DNA from: Enterococcus gallinarum NBRC 100675
GTDB lineage: Bacteria; Bacillota; Bacilli; Lactobacillales; Enterococcaceae
Reading direction: 5' to 3'
Assembly (NCBI RefSeq): GCF_001544275.1
Contig: NZ_BCQE01000013.1
Location: 57,031-121,030 of the forward strand
DNA: 64,000 nucleotides
The notes beneath the pieces are model-generated. The model worked only from the letters and a program-made list of their open reading frames with translations. It did not search any database and was not told where the DNA came from. The translations under genes were made by a program, and so were the position numbers. How positions within the stretch are numbered: the stretch's first letter is position 1; each line of letters begins with the position of its first letter. Shown here piece by piece: positions 18,931 to 27,512 of this stretch.

Positions 18931-20351
18931 GTATGGATCCTAATGATCTATCCAATCTAGTGGTTCCTTTACCAGAAGACATTCAACGAGCCAAAGATTT
19001 TGGTGATTTTTCTTTAACACGTAGACTCATTCATCAGAAGCTGAACAATGCCCGTATCAGTGAAGTCTTAAAAGATCGTTTGCAAACGGAATTAAAGGTT
19101 TTGACTGTTTTTGAAGCAAAGCAATATCCCTATGAAGAAACCAAAGCTCTGGAGATGATGCAACAGTCCTTTGTCGATTTTCAGCAAGAAGAACTGGATC
19201 GTTTAGTGGAAGCAGGAGAGGTTGAGTGGATCTACTGGAATGGCAAAAAAGTTTTCCATGAACGCTTTATTGCTAATCTCGTTAAGACGCGCTCAGACTA
19301 TTATACGCGCTATTTATTTGAGGAAGAAAACGGAATTGACAGTGCCCGACAAATAGAACTGGATGAGAATGTAGAAAAAATGAAACAACTCGGACAAAGG
19401 ACTGCTCGAATCGTTTTGAAACAATCACTTAGACCACTAACGCTTAATAAAGAAGACGGTCCTTTCTTGACGCATATTCCTTTGCCTCGAGACACTGGAA
19501 AGGTAGCAAATGCCAAGATTCTTCAGACAAAAGGAGAGGTCAAGCAGATTGATCCCTTCACTGCACCACAGCGAACGATCGCATTTGAAACCAACGAGCC
19601 TTCTTCAATTGAAGCGACTGTGGAACACAGCTATGAGTTGACGGCTATTTATACGGATTTATTCCAGTTGTTGGATGAGCAAACCATGATTCGTGAGTTG
19701 ACTGAGTCGGAAAAAACCGCATTTGCATCAGCGCTCAATGAATTCGCTCCCCATATTCAATTTACGCCTTTTCTACAGCAATTATTGCAGGAAATTTTGC
19801 CGGAAGCAAAAAATCCCTTGGAACGTGCGTATGCGATTTATCATTTTGTGACCACCAAAGTGACCTATTCGTTTATGCGAGAATATTATGCGATTCCGAA
19901 TATCAGTGAGTACTGCGCAGTCAATCAGAAAGGAGACTGCGGGGTTCAAGCACTTTTATTTATCACTTTGTGTCGTATGGCGAATATCCCAGCTGAATGG
20001 GAGTCGGGTTTATATGTTTCAGAATTTTTTGTGGGCCCTCATGACTGGGCGCGCTTCTATCTACCAGAGTACGGTTGGCTTTATGTAGATGTTTCGTTTG
20101 GGGGCAGCGCATTTCGAGGGGGAAATGAAGAGCGCTGGCGTTATTATTTTGGAAACCTAGATATTTTTCGCTTACCTGCTAATAACTGTATTCAAGGGAG
20201 ATTTACCGTAGCGAAGCAATTCTTACGAGCAGACCCCATCGACAATCAGCGAGGAGAATTTGAGTCTGCCAAGAAAGGCTATCGATATGATGAGTTGGAT
20301 TGGCAAGCTGAATTGATCGAGATGACGATTTTAGAAAAAGCGCTTCGATAA
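18927..20351 (+). CDS. Transglutaminase-like cysteine-fold protein
   Basis: 474 residues starting at GTG 18927, nine bases after AGGAGG and overlapping the epimerase stop. The N-terminal half (1-270) is a helical and beta region I do not recognise. The C-terminal half has the transglutaminase-core triad Cys338 (KGDCGVQALLF), His372 (GPHDWARFYLP) and Asp388 (VDVSFGG). No signal peptide, so cytoplasmic. This fold supports peptidase or amidase activity in bacteria. Lying between a dipeptide epimerase and an oligopeptide-binding protein, it may replace the NlpC/P60 endopeptidase YkfC of Bacillus. That role is inference; the fold call is from motifs. Confidence 0.7.
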   Translation: MSMDPNDLSNLVVPLPEDIQRAKDFGDFSLTRRLIHQKLNNARISEVLKDRLQTELKVLTVFEAKQYPYEETKALEMMQQSFVDFQQEELDRLVEAGEVEWIYWNGKKVFHERFIANLVKTRSDYYTRYLFEEENGIDSARQIELDENVEKMKQLGQRTARIVLKQSLRPLTLNKEDGPFLTHIPLPRDTGKVANAKILQTKGEVKQIDPFTAPQRTIAFETNEPSSIEATVEHSYELTAIYTDLFQLLDEQTMIRELTESEKTAFASALNEFAPHIQFTPFLQQLLQEILPEAKNPLERAYAIYHFVTTKVTYSFMREYYAIPNISEYCAVNQKGDCGVQALLFITLCRMANIPAEWESGLYVSEFFVGPHDWARFYLPEYGWLYVDVSFGGSAFRGGNEERWRYYFGNLDIFRLPANNCIQGRFTVAKQFLRADPIDNQRGEFESAKKGYRYDELDWQAELIEMTILEKALR

Positions 20352-20383
20352 GCGGTTGGGACGCATGTAAAAGGAGGACGTAA

Positions 20384-22027
20384 ATGAGGAATAAAGGGAA
20401 AAAAAGAATGCTGTTTTTGTTGGTTGTTGCTAGCGTCATCGGTTTTTCAGGTTGTAGTTATCAGAAAGAATCTAAAGCTACTGCCCAAGCGAGCAGTGTG
20501 GTCAATTTGATGGAACAAAGCGAAATTGGATCGATGGATACGCTCTCTACACAAGATACGGCAAGTATCAATGCCCAAGTCAATGTCTTTGATGGATTGT
20601 ATCAAATCGATGACACCAATAAAGTCGCACCGGCTATTGCCAAAGATTTCCCCAACATATCCGACGATGGTCTGACTTACACGATCACGTTGAGAGAAGA
20701 TGCTACTTGGAGTAATGGGGAGCCAGTGACGGCTAAAGATTTTATTTATGCTTGGAAACGACTAGCCACGCCAGCCAATCAAGCAAACTATATGTTTTTA
20801 TTGGACGGTACATTTAAAAATGGCACCGAAATCATCAATGGGGAAAAAGACCCTTCGGAACTAGGTGCGAAAGCTACGGATGAGTACACGATCGAGATTC
20901 AATTGGAACAACCAGTTCCTTATTTGACTTCGATATTGGCCTTCACTCCATTTTTTCCACAAAATGAAGCTTTTGTCACCGAAAAAGGGGATGCTTATGG
21001 CACATCAAGTGAAAATATTTTAACTAATGGCCCCTTTTTGATGAAAAATTGGGATCAAGCTTCCTCTACGTGGGATCTGGAAAAAAATGAAGATTACTAC
21101 AATCGTGATGCCATCAAACTGGAGAATATCCATTATGAAGTGATCAAAGAGGCTGTTACAGGGTATAATCTTTTCAACGAAGGACAGTTGGATATGGCGG
21201 ATATTTATGGGGAATACGTGAAGCAAAATGCCGCTAACGAAGAACTACAGACGGTGCTGACCTCTTATATCCACTATTTCAAGATGAATCAGAAAAGAGA
21301 TGGTAAAGATACGATCTTTGCCAATGAAAATGTACGAAAAGCCGTTTATTATGCGATTGATAAAGAAGCTTTAGTCAAAGATGTCTTATCGGATGGATCA
21401 GAAGCAATCAATGGGTTTATTCCGAATAACTTTGTCTTCAATCCGGAAACTGGCAAAGATTTTCGAGAAGATGCGCCTCTCGAAGGACCGGATAAAGCCA
21501 CTGCACTCGCTTACTGGCAAAAAGCCACTGCTGATATTGGGGATAAGATCTCCATCGAGATGTTAACCAAAGACACTGATGCAGATAAAAAAGTGGCTGA
21601 ATTCATCCAGGATCAGTTACAGACAGTCTTACCGGGCTTGACCGTTGAAATCAAGTCAGTCCCATTGAATAATTCGATTGAATTGACACGAAAAAGCGAT
21701 TACGAGTTAGCTATCGGAACATGGGGACCAGATTATCAAGACCCGATGACGTACCTTTACAATCTCGTTTCACCGAATAACACGAATTATGAAAATAAAG
21801 ACTATGACCAGTTGATTGCTGATAGCAATACGACCTATGCCAATGATTTAGCGACACGTTGGGATACGATGATCAAAGCAGAAAAACTATTAGTAGAAGA
21901 AACCGCCGGGATCGTCCCAATCTACCAAAGAGCTCGTAGTATTATGGTCAATCCTTCTCTGAAAGGTGTGTACTATCCAACTTTCGGACCGTCAACGATC
22001 ATCAAGTATGCTTATATGGAAGAATAA
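20384..22027 (+). CDS. Oligopeptide-binding lipoprotein, OppA family
   Basis: 547 residues with a lipoprotein signal (MRNKGKKRMLFLL... GFSGCS, Cys about 25) and the family 5 solute-binding fold: YTITLREDATWSNGEPVTAKDF is the hallmark, and FTPFFPQNEAF and IGTWGPDYQDPMTYL follow. AAAGGAGGA precedes ATG 20384. It captures peptides outside the membrane for an Opp permease; no permease genes are adjacent, so it must share a complex encoded elsewhere, as with MppA-like orphan binders. Operon partners suggest wall-derived or D-residue-containing peptides. Confidence 0.88.
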   Translation: MRNKGKKRMLFLLVVASVIGFSGCSYQKESKATAQASSVVNLMEQSEIGSMDTLSTQDTASINAQVNVFDGLYQIDDTNKVAPAIAKDFPNISDDGLTYTITLREDATWSNGEPVTAKDFIYAWKRLATPANQANYMFLLDGTFKNGTEIINGEKDPSELGAKATDEYTIEIQLEQPVPYLTSILAFTPFFPQNEAFVTEKGDAYGTSSENILTNGPFLMKNWDQASSTWDLEKNEDYYNRDAIKLENIHYEVIKEAVTGYNLFNEGQLDMADIYGEYVKQNAANEELQTVLTSYIHYFKMNQKRDGKDTIFANENVRKAVYYAIDKEALVKDVLSDGSEAINGFIPNNFVFNPETGKDFREDAPLEGPDKATALAYWQKATADIGDKISIEMLTKDTDADKKVAEFIQDQLQTVLPGLTVEIKSVPLNNSIELTRKSDYELAIGTWGPDYQDPMTYLYNLVSPNNTNYENKDYDQLIADSNTTYANDLATRWDTMIKAEKLLVEETAGIVPIYQRARSIMVNPSLKGVYYPTFGPSTIIKYAYMEE

Positions 22028-22059
22028 GCTGGTAGCAATGACGGCTTTTATCCTTTAAA

Positions 22060-22577
22060 AAGAAGCTGGGACAGAAGTGTTAAATTCCAAGAAATAAGGA
22101 GAAATACATAGAAATTGCTTTTTAAGTTTTGGGGTATTTCGACTTATTTCCGAAGGAGTTGCTTCTGCTCCCGCCGTCTAGACGTATTTAGGGACTGTGA
22201 CATAAGTCATCATCCAACAAGTGAAATCGAATCATATGCTATTGCTACAGATTCGTCGGACTTTTGCGACGAGGAGTCCCTGCACCGCAGAAGCAATACT
22301 AGGGACTGTGACATAAGTCATCATCCAACAAGCTAAACCGAATCATATGTTATTGCTACAGATTCCTCGGACTTTTGCGACGAGGAGCCACTGCACCGCA
22401 GGAGCAATACTAGGGACTGTGACATAAGTCATCATCCAACAAGCTAAACCGAATCATATGCTATTGCTACAGATTCCTCGGACTTTTGCGACGAGGAGCC
22501 TCTGCACCGCAGAAGCAATACTAGTTAATGTTCGGATATTTTTACTTGTAGGAGACTTATGGCACAGTCCCTTTTTT
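22060..22577 (+). repeat. Composite non-coding repeat with three tandem 111-bp units
   Basis: Between oppA and aguR. Three head-to-tail units of exactly 111 bases (22190-22300, 22301-22411, 22412-22522) differ at only a few positions. Each starts AGGGACTGTGACATAAGTC and carries a small hairpin (TCGTCG 22253-22258 with CGACGA 22267-22272 in unit 1). After unit 3, GACTTATGGCACAGTCCC (22554-22571) is the inverse complement of the unit start with one mismatch and is followed by T6, making a terminator-like end. TTGCTTCTGC at 22159-22168 pairs with the end of each unit. The leading GCTGGGACAGAAGT resembles a common enterococcal intergenic element. Non-coding; short open frames inside it are not credible genes. 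Confidence 0.85.
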
Positions 22578-23511
22578 AGGCGGCTGCTTCACTGGCTTCT
22601 TTGTACTCTTCAAAAAGGATCATAATTTGTGTGCGTTTTTTAATATCAAGTTTGATAAAAATATTATGAACATGGGTTTTGACCGTTCCTAAGGAAAGAA
22701 AGAGCTGATCGGCGATTTCCTGATTGGTTCGATGTGACAACAGCAATACAAAGATTTCTGTTTCTCGTTGGGTAAACTGGTGAAGCCGGCAAAAGTTTTG
22801 AACCAAGAGAGAGGCGTCATGCTCTTGCGGCTTTTCTTCCTGTGGTTGGCGTTCTTTGATAAAGAAGTGCAGCAATAAGATACAGACAACAATCGAAAAA
22901 ATATCCTCTGAGATGCTGCGATTATAAATCTTTGTTGCCAAGGAGCTATATTGATCGACATTGAAAATCACGAAACTATCTTCAATAATAATCAAAATAC
23001 TAAAGAAGAGATTGATGATCATCAACTGCTTTAAATAGTGTTTGTTCAGTAAAGGGAGCTTCTTTTTGGTCCCTTGCCAACAATAAATTCCTAGATAAAA
23101 CAGGAAGAGTTGATTGCCAAGGTAATAGAGCCAGACTTTAAATGCTGAATTATCCATCAGTGGGGTGGTAATCATCCAAACAGCCAAAGCAATCAGTAAA
23201 GCATAATGGAGAGGGAAGAGTTTTTCTTTTTGTAGTTCGGCAAGAATAGAAATGGAAAAAAAGGCGTTTCCCATAAAAATAATGGTTTTAACTGCTGGTG
23301 CACTCATAAATGCTTGATCATAACTTTGGGCAAAGGAATTGAGGAACTCCGTCATATAAATAATCGTGTTATCAAAAATGAAGAATGCCAAATACAAACT
23401 GATCCAGAGAAATAAGTGTTTTTTTTCTTTTAAATAAGCATAAATAGCAAAAGTCATCGTGATTGAATATAGAATGATCAATAGAATATTGTAAACAAAA
23501 ATAGCTATCAT
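22576..23511 (-). CDS. aguR: Membrane-bound LuxR-type activator of the agmatine operon
   Basis: 311 residues from ATG 23511, chosen because AAAGGGGA lies about eight bases upstream; a GTG at 23538 is possible. Residues 1-220 form about seven hydrophobic helices, and residues about 245-305 carry a LuxR/FixJ helix-turn-helix (FTQRETEIFVLLLSHRTNQEIADQL, LGTVKTHVHNIFIKL). This membrane-sensor plus LuxR layout and its divergent position to aguB match AguR, the agmatine-sensing activator of Enterococcus. The stop overlaps the T run of the repeat block. Function is by synteny and architecture. Confidence 0.9.
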   Translation of the reverse strand: MIAIFVYNILLIILYSITMTFAIYAYLKEKKHLFLWISLYLAFFIFDNTIIYMTEFLNSFAQSYDQAFMSAPAVKTIIFMGNAFFSISILAELQKEKLFPLHYALLIALAVWMITTPLMDNSAFKVWLYYLGNQLFLFYLGIYCWQGTKKKLPLLNKHYLKQLMIINLFFSILIIIEDSFVIFNVDQYSSLATKIYNRSISEDIFSIVVCILLLHFFIKERQPQEEKPQEHDASLLVQNFCRLHQFTQRETEIFVLLLSHRTNQEIADQLFLSLGTVKTHVHNIFIKLDIKKRTQIMILFEEYKEASEAAA

Positions 23512-23636
23512 ATTGAATCCCCTTTCATTTTTTCTCACACCAGATTTATCATCCTAATTATAACATCAATTGTTTTCTCTTTACTTTTAATTCCGCTAAA
23601 CTTCCCTCTAAACTTTTGTAAACCCTTGGAAAATAA

Positions 23637-23662
23637 CTGGTTTATATCTAAAAATAAACCAG
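23637..23662 (+). promoter_or_regulatory. Inverted repeat, probable AguR site
   Basis: CTGGTTTA (23637-23644) and TAAACCAG (23655-23662) form a perfect 8-bp inverted repeat with a 10-base spacer, centred about 30 bases upstream of the -35 box of aguB. The position suits an activator. Confidence 0.5.
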
Positions 23663-23679
23663 CCGCTATCACGTATAAA

Positions 23680-23708
23680 TTGCCAATGATAACGTTTACA
23701 ACTATTAG
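23680..23708 (+). promoter_or_regulatory. aguB promoter with embedded cre box
   Basis: TTGCCA (23680-23685), 17-base spacer, TATTAG (23703-23708). TGATAACGTTTACA (23687-23700) in the spacer matches the cre consensus at 13 of 14 positions, so CcpA would block polymerase binding when glucose is present. Confidence 0.65.
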
Positions 23709-23781
23709 CTTATCGTAAACTCTCCCTTTTTTACCTAAAGTGAAGATGCAAAAGCAAACAAATCACTTAGGAGGTTTCATT

Positions 23782-24810
23782 ATGGAAAAAAGAGATTTTA
23801 TTACAACGGAAAATTACACGAAGGAGGAGATCCAACAAATCGTTGACCTGTCATTGAAAATCAAAGCGGCTATCAAGAATGGTTTTTATCCCCCATTACT
23901 AAAGAACAAAGTATTAGGGATGATCTTCCAACAGTCTTCTACCAGAACGCGGGTTTCTTTTGAAACAGCAATGACACAATTAGGGGGACATGCAGAATAT
24001 CTAGCACCAGGACAAATTCAATTGGGTGGTCATGAAACGATAGAAGACACGAGCCGTGTTCTTTCTCGTCTAGTTGATATTTTGATGGCTCGCGTGGAAC
24101 GGCATCATAGTGTGTATGACTTAGCAACGAATGCCACGATTCCAGTTATTAACGGGATGTCTGACTTCAATCATCCAACGCAAGAACTTGGCGATCTTTG
24201 CACCATGATCGAACATCTTCCGACAGGCAAAAACATTGAAGACTGCAAGGTTTCCTTTATTGGGGATGCCACCCAAGTTTGTTTCTCTTTAGGATTGATC
24301 GCAACAAAAATGGGGATGGAATTTGTTCAATTTGGTCCAGAAGGGTTCCAGTTAAACGAAGATCATCGCGCACGATTAGATACGATTTGCAAAGAGTCTG
24401 GCGGTTCCTATACGATATCAGATCAAATCGACGTGATCGAAGGTTCGGATTTTGTTTATACGGACGTTTGGTATGGACTGTATGAAGCGGAACTATCAGA
24501 AGAGGAACGCATGCGTATTTTTTACCCTAAATACCAAGTGAATGCCGACTTGATGAAACGCGCTGGTGAACAAGCGAAATTTATGCACTGCTTGCCTGCT
24601 ACTCGTGGCGAAGAGGTCACGGATGAAGTCATGGATGGACCGAATTCGATCTGTTTTGATGAAGCAGAAAATCGCTTGACTTCGATTCGCGGTCTCTTAG
24701 TGTACTTGATGCGAGATTATGAAGAAAAGAATCCAATCGACGAGACCAAAAAAGCAGCGGCTAAAAAAGACTTGGAAGCTTTGCTAGGCGAAACTAGACG
24801 CAAGAGATGA
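23782..24810 (+). CDS. aguB: Putrescine carbamoyltransferase
   Basis: 342 residues. Carbamoyl-phosphate binding motif [12 protein letters not shown] (about 54-65), HPTQ-type motif [10 protein letters not shown], and HCLPATRG near residue 275. The family includes ornithine carbamoyltransferase, but a C-terminal extension rich in Lys ([20 protein letters not shown]) and operon context with AguD, AguA and carbamate kinase identify putrescine carbamoyltransferase, which phosphorolyses N-carbamoylputrescine to putrescine and carbamoyl phosphate. AGGAGG precedes ATG 23782. First gene of the aguBDAC operon. Confidence 0.93.
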   Translation: MEKRDFITTENYTKEEIQQIVDLSLKIKAAIKNGFYPPLLKNKVLGMIFQQSSTRTRVSFETAMTQLGGHAEYLAPGQIQLGGHETIEDTSRVLSRLVDILMARVERHHSVYDLATNATIPVINGMSDFNHPTQELGDLCTMIEHLPTGKNIEDCKVSFIGDATQVCFSLGLIATKMGMEFVQFGPEGFQLNEDHRARLDTICKESGGSYTISDQIDVIEGSDFVYTDVWYGLYEAELSEEERMRIFYPKYQVNADLMKRAGEQAKFMHCLPATRGEEVTDEVMDGPNSICFDEAENRLTSIRGLLVYLMRDYEEKNPIDETKKAAAKKDLEALLGETRRKR

Positions 24811-24873
24811 GGAAGGGAAAGAGTCTGCGTATCATGACGATGCGTGAGGATTGTTTCTGTACTAGAGGAGGGG

Positions 24874-24994
24874 CCAACGATTTGATAAACGTTTTTTTCT
24901 AGCAGAAGCTTGATCAGACATCAATGTAGCTTTTATCCTGCACCAGGATTCATATGAGCTGAGTCCGCTAGCTACAAGATCATTCAATCGTTGG
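24874..24994 (+). other. Structured 121-nt spacer between aguB and aguD
   Basis: CCAACGATT (24874-24882) pairs perfectly with AATCGTTGG (24986-24994). Inside, GTAGC pairs with GCTAC and ATCCTG with CAGGAT as a tight hairpin near 24937-24951. The junction-like fold occupies most of the 222-base gap inside an otherwise tightly packed operon, and there is no T run. It may balance expression or process the mRNA; no known riboswitch consensus is recognised. Confidence 0.45.
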
Positions 24995-25032
24995 TCAATC
25001 CTTATTCCCTTGTACCAGAAAGGAAGAAAACA

Positions 25033-26451
25033 ATGGGAGAAAAGAAAAAATTTAGTTTGATGAGTGCCATCTTATCTGTTATTTGTGTTGTATTTGTGGC
25101 AGAAGCGGCTGCGCCGGTAGCAGCAATCGGGAATTCACAGTTTTTTTGGTGGATCTTTCTATTGATTGCCTTCCTTTTGCCCTACGGATTGATCTCATCA
25201 GAGTTAGGAACAACTTATATCGGTGATGGCGGCATCTATGATTGGGTGACACAAGCCTTCGGCCATCGCTGGGGATCTCGCGTTTCTTGGTACTATTGGA
25301 TCAATTATCCACTATGGTTAGCTTCTCTAGCGGTAGTCTGTCCTGATTTATTGACGACTATCACAGGCAGCGAATTTTCAACGGCGTCTGCTATCGTGAT
25401 CGAACTGATCTTTATATGGATCATCGTTTGGATCAGCTTTTATCCGGTCAGTGACAGCGTATGGATCTTGAATGGAGCAGCTGTTATCAAAATGCTGTTG
25501 GCAATCTTGATCGGTGGCTTGGGTCTTTATACTGCCCTTACTAAAGGGGTAGCGAATGAGTTCACTCTTTCTTCGATGCTGCCAAGTTTCAATTTGAATA
25601 GTTTGTCCTTTATTTCGGTAATCATTTTTAACTTATTAGGATTTGAAGTGATTTGTACATTTGCAAGTGACATGGAAAATCCTAAGAAGCAAATTCCTCA
25701 ATCGATCATTGCCGGCGGACTGGTGATTGCCGCCATTTACATTTTTTCTGCATTCGGGATCGGTGTAGCGATTCCTACGGATCAAATCAGTACCGGCAGT
25801 GGATTGATGGATAGTTTTAAATTATTGACAGGATCAACAGGCGGCTGGTTCATTATTTCGATGGCCTTTTTGTTCTTGCTGACATTGTTTGGCAACATGA
25901 TTTCTTGGTCGTTAGGGGTCAATAATACTGCTTGCTATGCGGCCGAAAATGGCGATATGCCGAAAGTATTTGCCAAACGCAGCAAAAAAAATGGCATGCC
26001 TACTGGTGCGGCAATTATGAATGGCATCGTTGCTTCTATCGTCGTCGTCATCGCACCAATTTTACCAAATCAAGATTTATTCTGGGCATTTTTCTCACTG
26101 AACCTAGTAATGTTCCTACTATCGTATGTACCTGTGTTTCCTGCGTTTTATAAATTGCGCAAAATCGATCCAGAAACACCTCGACCTTTCAAAGTGAGCG
26201 GCAGCGACTTGTTCTTGAAGGTATTAGTCGCACTACCGATGATCATGATCGTGATCTCATTGATTTTTACAGCGATTCCTTTGCAATTTGATGCTGAATC
26301 ACTGAGTCAGCAATTACCAATCACGATTGGAGCAATTGTATTTGCCCTCGTTGGTGAAGCCATTATCTGGATCAAAAAAATCAAAAAAGAAGGAGTGCTG
26401 TATCATGGCAAAACGAATCGAAAAGACCACACCGAAACAAGACGGGTTTAG
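25033..26451 (+). CDS. aguD: Agmatine/putrescine antiporter
   Basis: 472 residues, amino acid-polyamine-organocation superfamily with about twelve hydrophobic segments; VVFVAEAAAPVAAIGNSQFFWW is the first-helix signature and ATFASDMENPKKQIPQSI the inner-loop motif. It exchanges extracellular agmatine for putrescine. ATG 25033 follows AAGGAAG; an earlier TTG at 24991 lies in the structured spacer. The C terminus runs 47 bases into aguA, which is unusual and could reflect a shifted C-terminal frame. Confidence 0.9.
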   Translation: MGEKKKFSLMSAILSVICVVFVAEAAAPVAAIGNSQFFWWIFLLIAFLLPYGLISSELGTTYIGDGGIYDWVTQAFGHRWGSRVSWYYWINYPLWLASLAVVCPDLLTTITGSEFSTASAIVIELIFIWIIVWISFYPVSDSVWILNGAAVIKMLLAILIGGLGLYTALTKGVANEFTLSSMLPSFNLNSLSFISVIIFNLLGFEVICTFASDMENPKKQIPQSIIAGGLVIAAIYIFSAFGIGVAIPTDQISTGSGLMDSFKLLTGSTGGWFIISMAFLFLLTLFGNMISWSLGVNNTACYAAENGDMPKVFAKRSKKNGMPTGAAIMNGIVASIVVVIAPILPNQDLFWAFFSLNLVMFLLSYVPVFPAFYKLRKIDPETPRPFKVSGSDLFLKVLVALPMIMIVISLIFTAIPLQFDAESLSQQLPITIGAIVFALVGEAIIWIKKIKKEGVLYHGKTNRKDHTETRRV

Positions 26452-27502
26452 AATGCCCGGAGAGTTTGAACCACAAGAGAAAGTATGGATGATTTGGCCA
26501 GAGCGCCCGGATAACTGGCGTGATGGGGGCAAACCAGCTCAAGAAGCATTTGCTGAAGTCGCAAAAGCAATCAGCAAATTTACGCCAATGAATGTGGTCG
26601 TGTCGCAACAACAATATCAAAACTGCCGTCGTCAATTGCCTGCAGACATCACTGTCTATGAAATGTCCAATAACGATGCATGGATTCGTGACTGTGGTCC
26701 TAGCTTTGTCATCAACGACAAAGGCGAATTACGAGGCAATGACTGGGGATTTAATGCTTGGGGTGGATTAGTCGATGGCTTGTATTTTCCTTGGGATCAA
26801 GATGATTTAGTTGCTCAAAAGATCTGTGAGATCGAGCATGTGGATTCTTATCGGACGGAGGGGTTTATTTTAGAAGGGGGGTCCTTCCATGTCGATGGAG
26901 AAGGCACTGTGTTAACGACGGAGATGTGTTTGTTGAGTGAAGGTCGAAATCCCCATATGACAAAAGCAGAAATCGAACAAAAATTATGTGACTACTTGAA
27001 CTGTGAGAAGGTACTTTGGTTAGGTGACGGAATCGATCCGGAAGAAACCAATGGACATGTGGATGATGTAGCATGTTTTGTTCGTCCCGGAGAAGTGGCT
27101 TGTATCTATACTGAAGATACAAGCAGCCCATTTTATGAAGCGGCTCAAGCTGCATACAAGCGTTTGAATGAAATGACCGATGCCAAAGGCCGCAAATTAA
27201 AAGTTCATAAGCTTTGTTGCCCAGTAGAAAATGTCACGATCAATGGGGATTTCAAGATCGATTACGTAGAAGGAACGATGCCGCGAGAAGATGGCGACAT
27301 TTGTATTGCTTCTTATATGAACTTTCTGATTACAAACAACGGTGTGATCGTTCCTCAGTATGGAGATAAAAATGATGCGCTGGCACTTGAGGAAATTGCA
27401 GAAATCTTCCCAGAAAAAGAAGTTGTCGGGGTAAATACGGTTGAGATCGTATACGGTGGTGGGAATATTCACTGTATCACGCAACAACAACCGCAAAGAT
27501 AG
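26405..27502 (+). CDS. aguA: Agmatine deiminase
   Basis: 365 residues, the usual length. Motifs of the guanidine-modifying pentein fold: NNDAWIRDCGPSFV, NDWGFNAWGG, LEGGSFHVDGEGT, ETNGHVDDVACF, and the nucleophile Cys357 in GGGNIHCITQQQP, identical in position to the characterised Enterococcus enzyme. It converts agmatine to N-carbamoylputrescine and ammonia. GAAGGAG precedes ATG 26405, which lies inside the end of aguD, implying translational coupling. Confidence 0.95.
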   Translation: MAKRIEKTTPKQDGFRMPGEFEPQEKVWMIWPERPDNWRDGGKPAQEAFAEVAKAISKFTPMNVVVSQQQYQNCRRQLPADITVYEMSNNDAWIRDCGPSFVINDKGELRGNDWGFNAWGGLVDGLYFPWDQDDLVAQKICEIEHVDSYRTEGFILEGGSFHVDGEGTVLTTEMCLLSEGRNPHMTKAEIEQKLCDYLNCEKVLWLGDGIDPEETNGHVDDVACFVRPGEVACIYTEDTSSPFYEAAQAAYKRLNEMTDAKGRKLKVHKLCCPVENVTINGDFKIDYVEGTMPREDGDICIASYMNFLITNNGVIVPQYGDKNDALALEEIAEIFPEKEVVGVNTVEIVYGGGNIHCITQQQPQR

Positions 27503-27512
27503 GAGGAGACTT

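Noticed and set aside
22115..22336. 73-codon frame in the oppA-aguR gap
   Set aside because: Lies inside the 111-bp tandem repeat block; the apparent peptide simply repeats with the DNA.
22190..22522. CRISPR-like array
   Set aside because: Units are contiguous 111-base copies without variable spacers and there are no cas genes.
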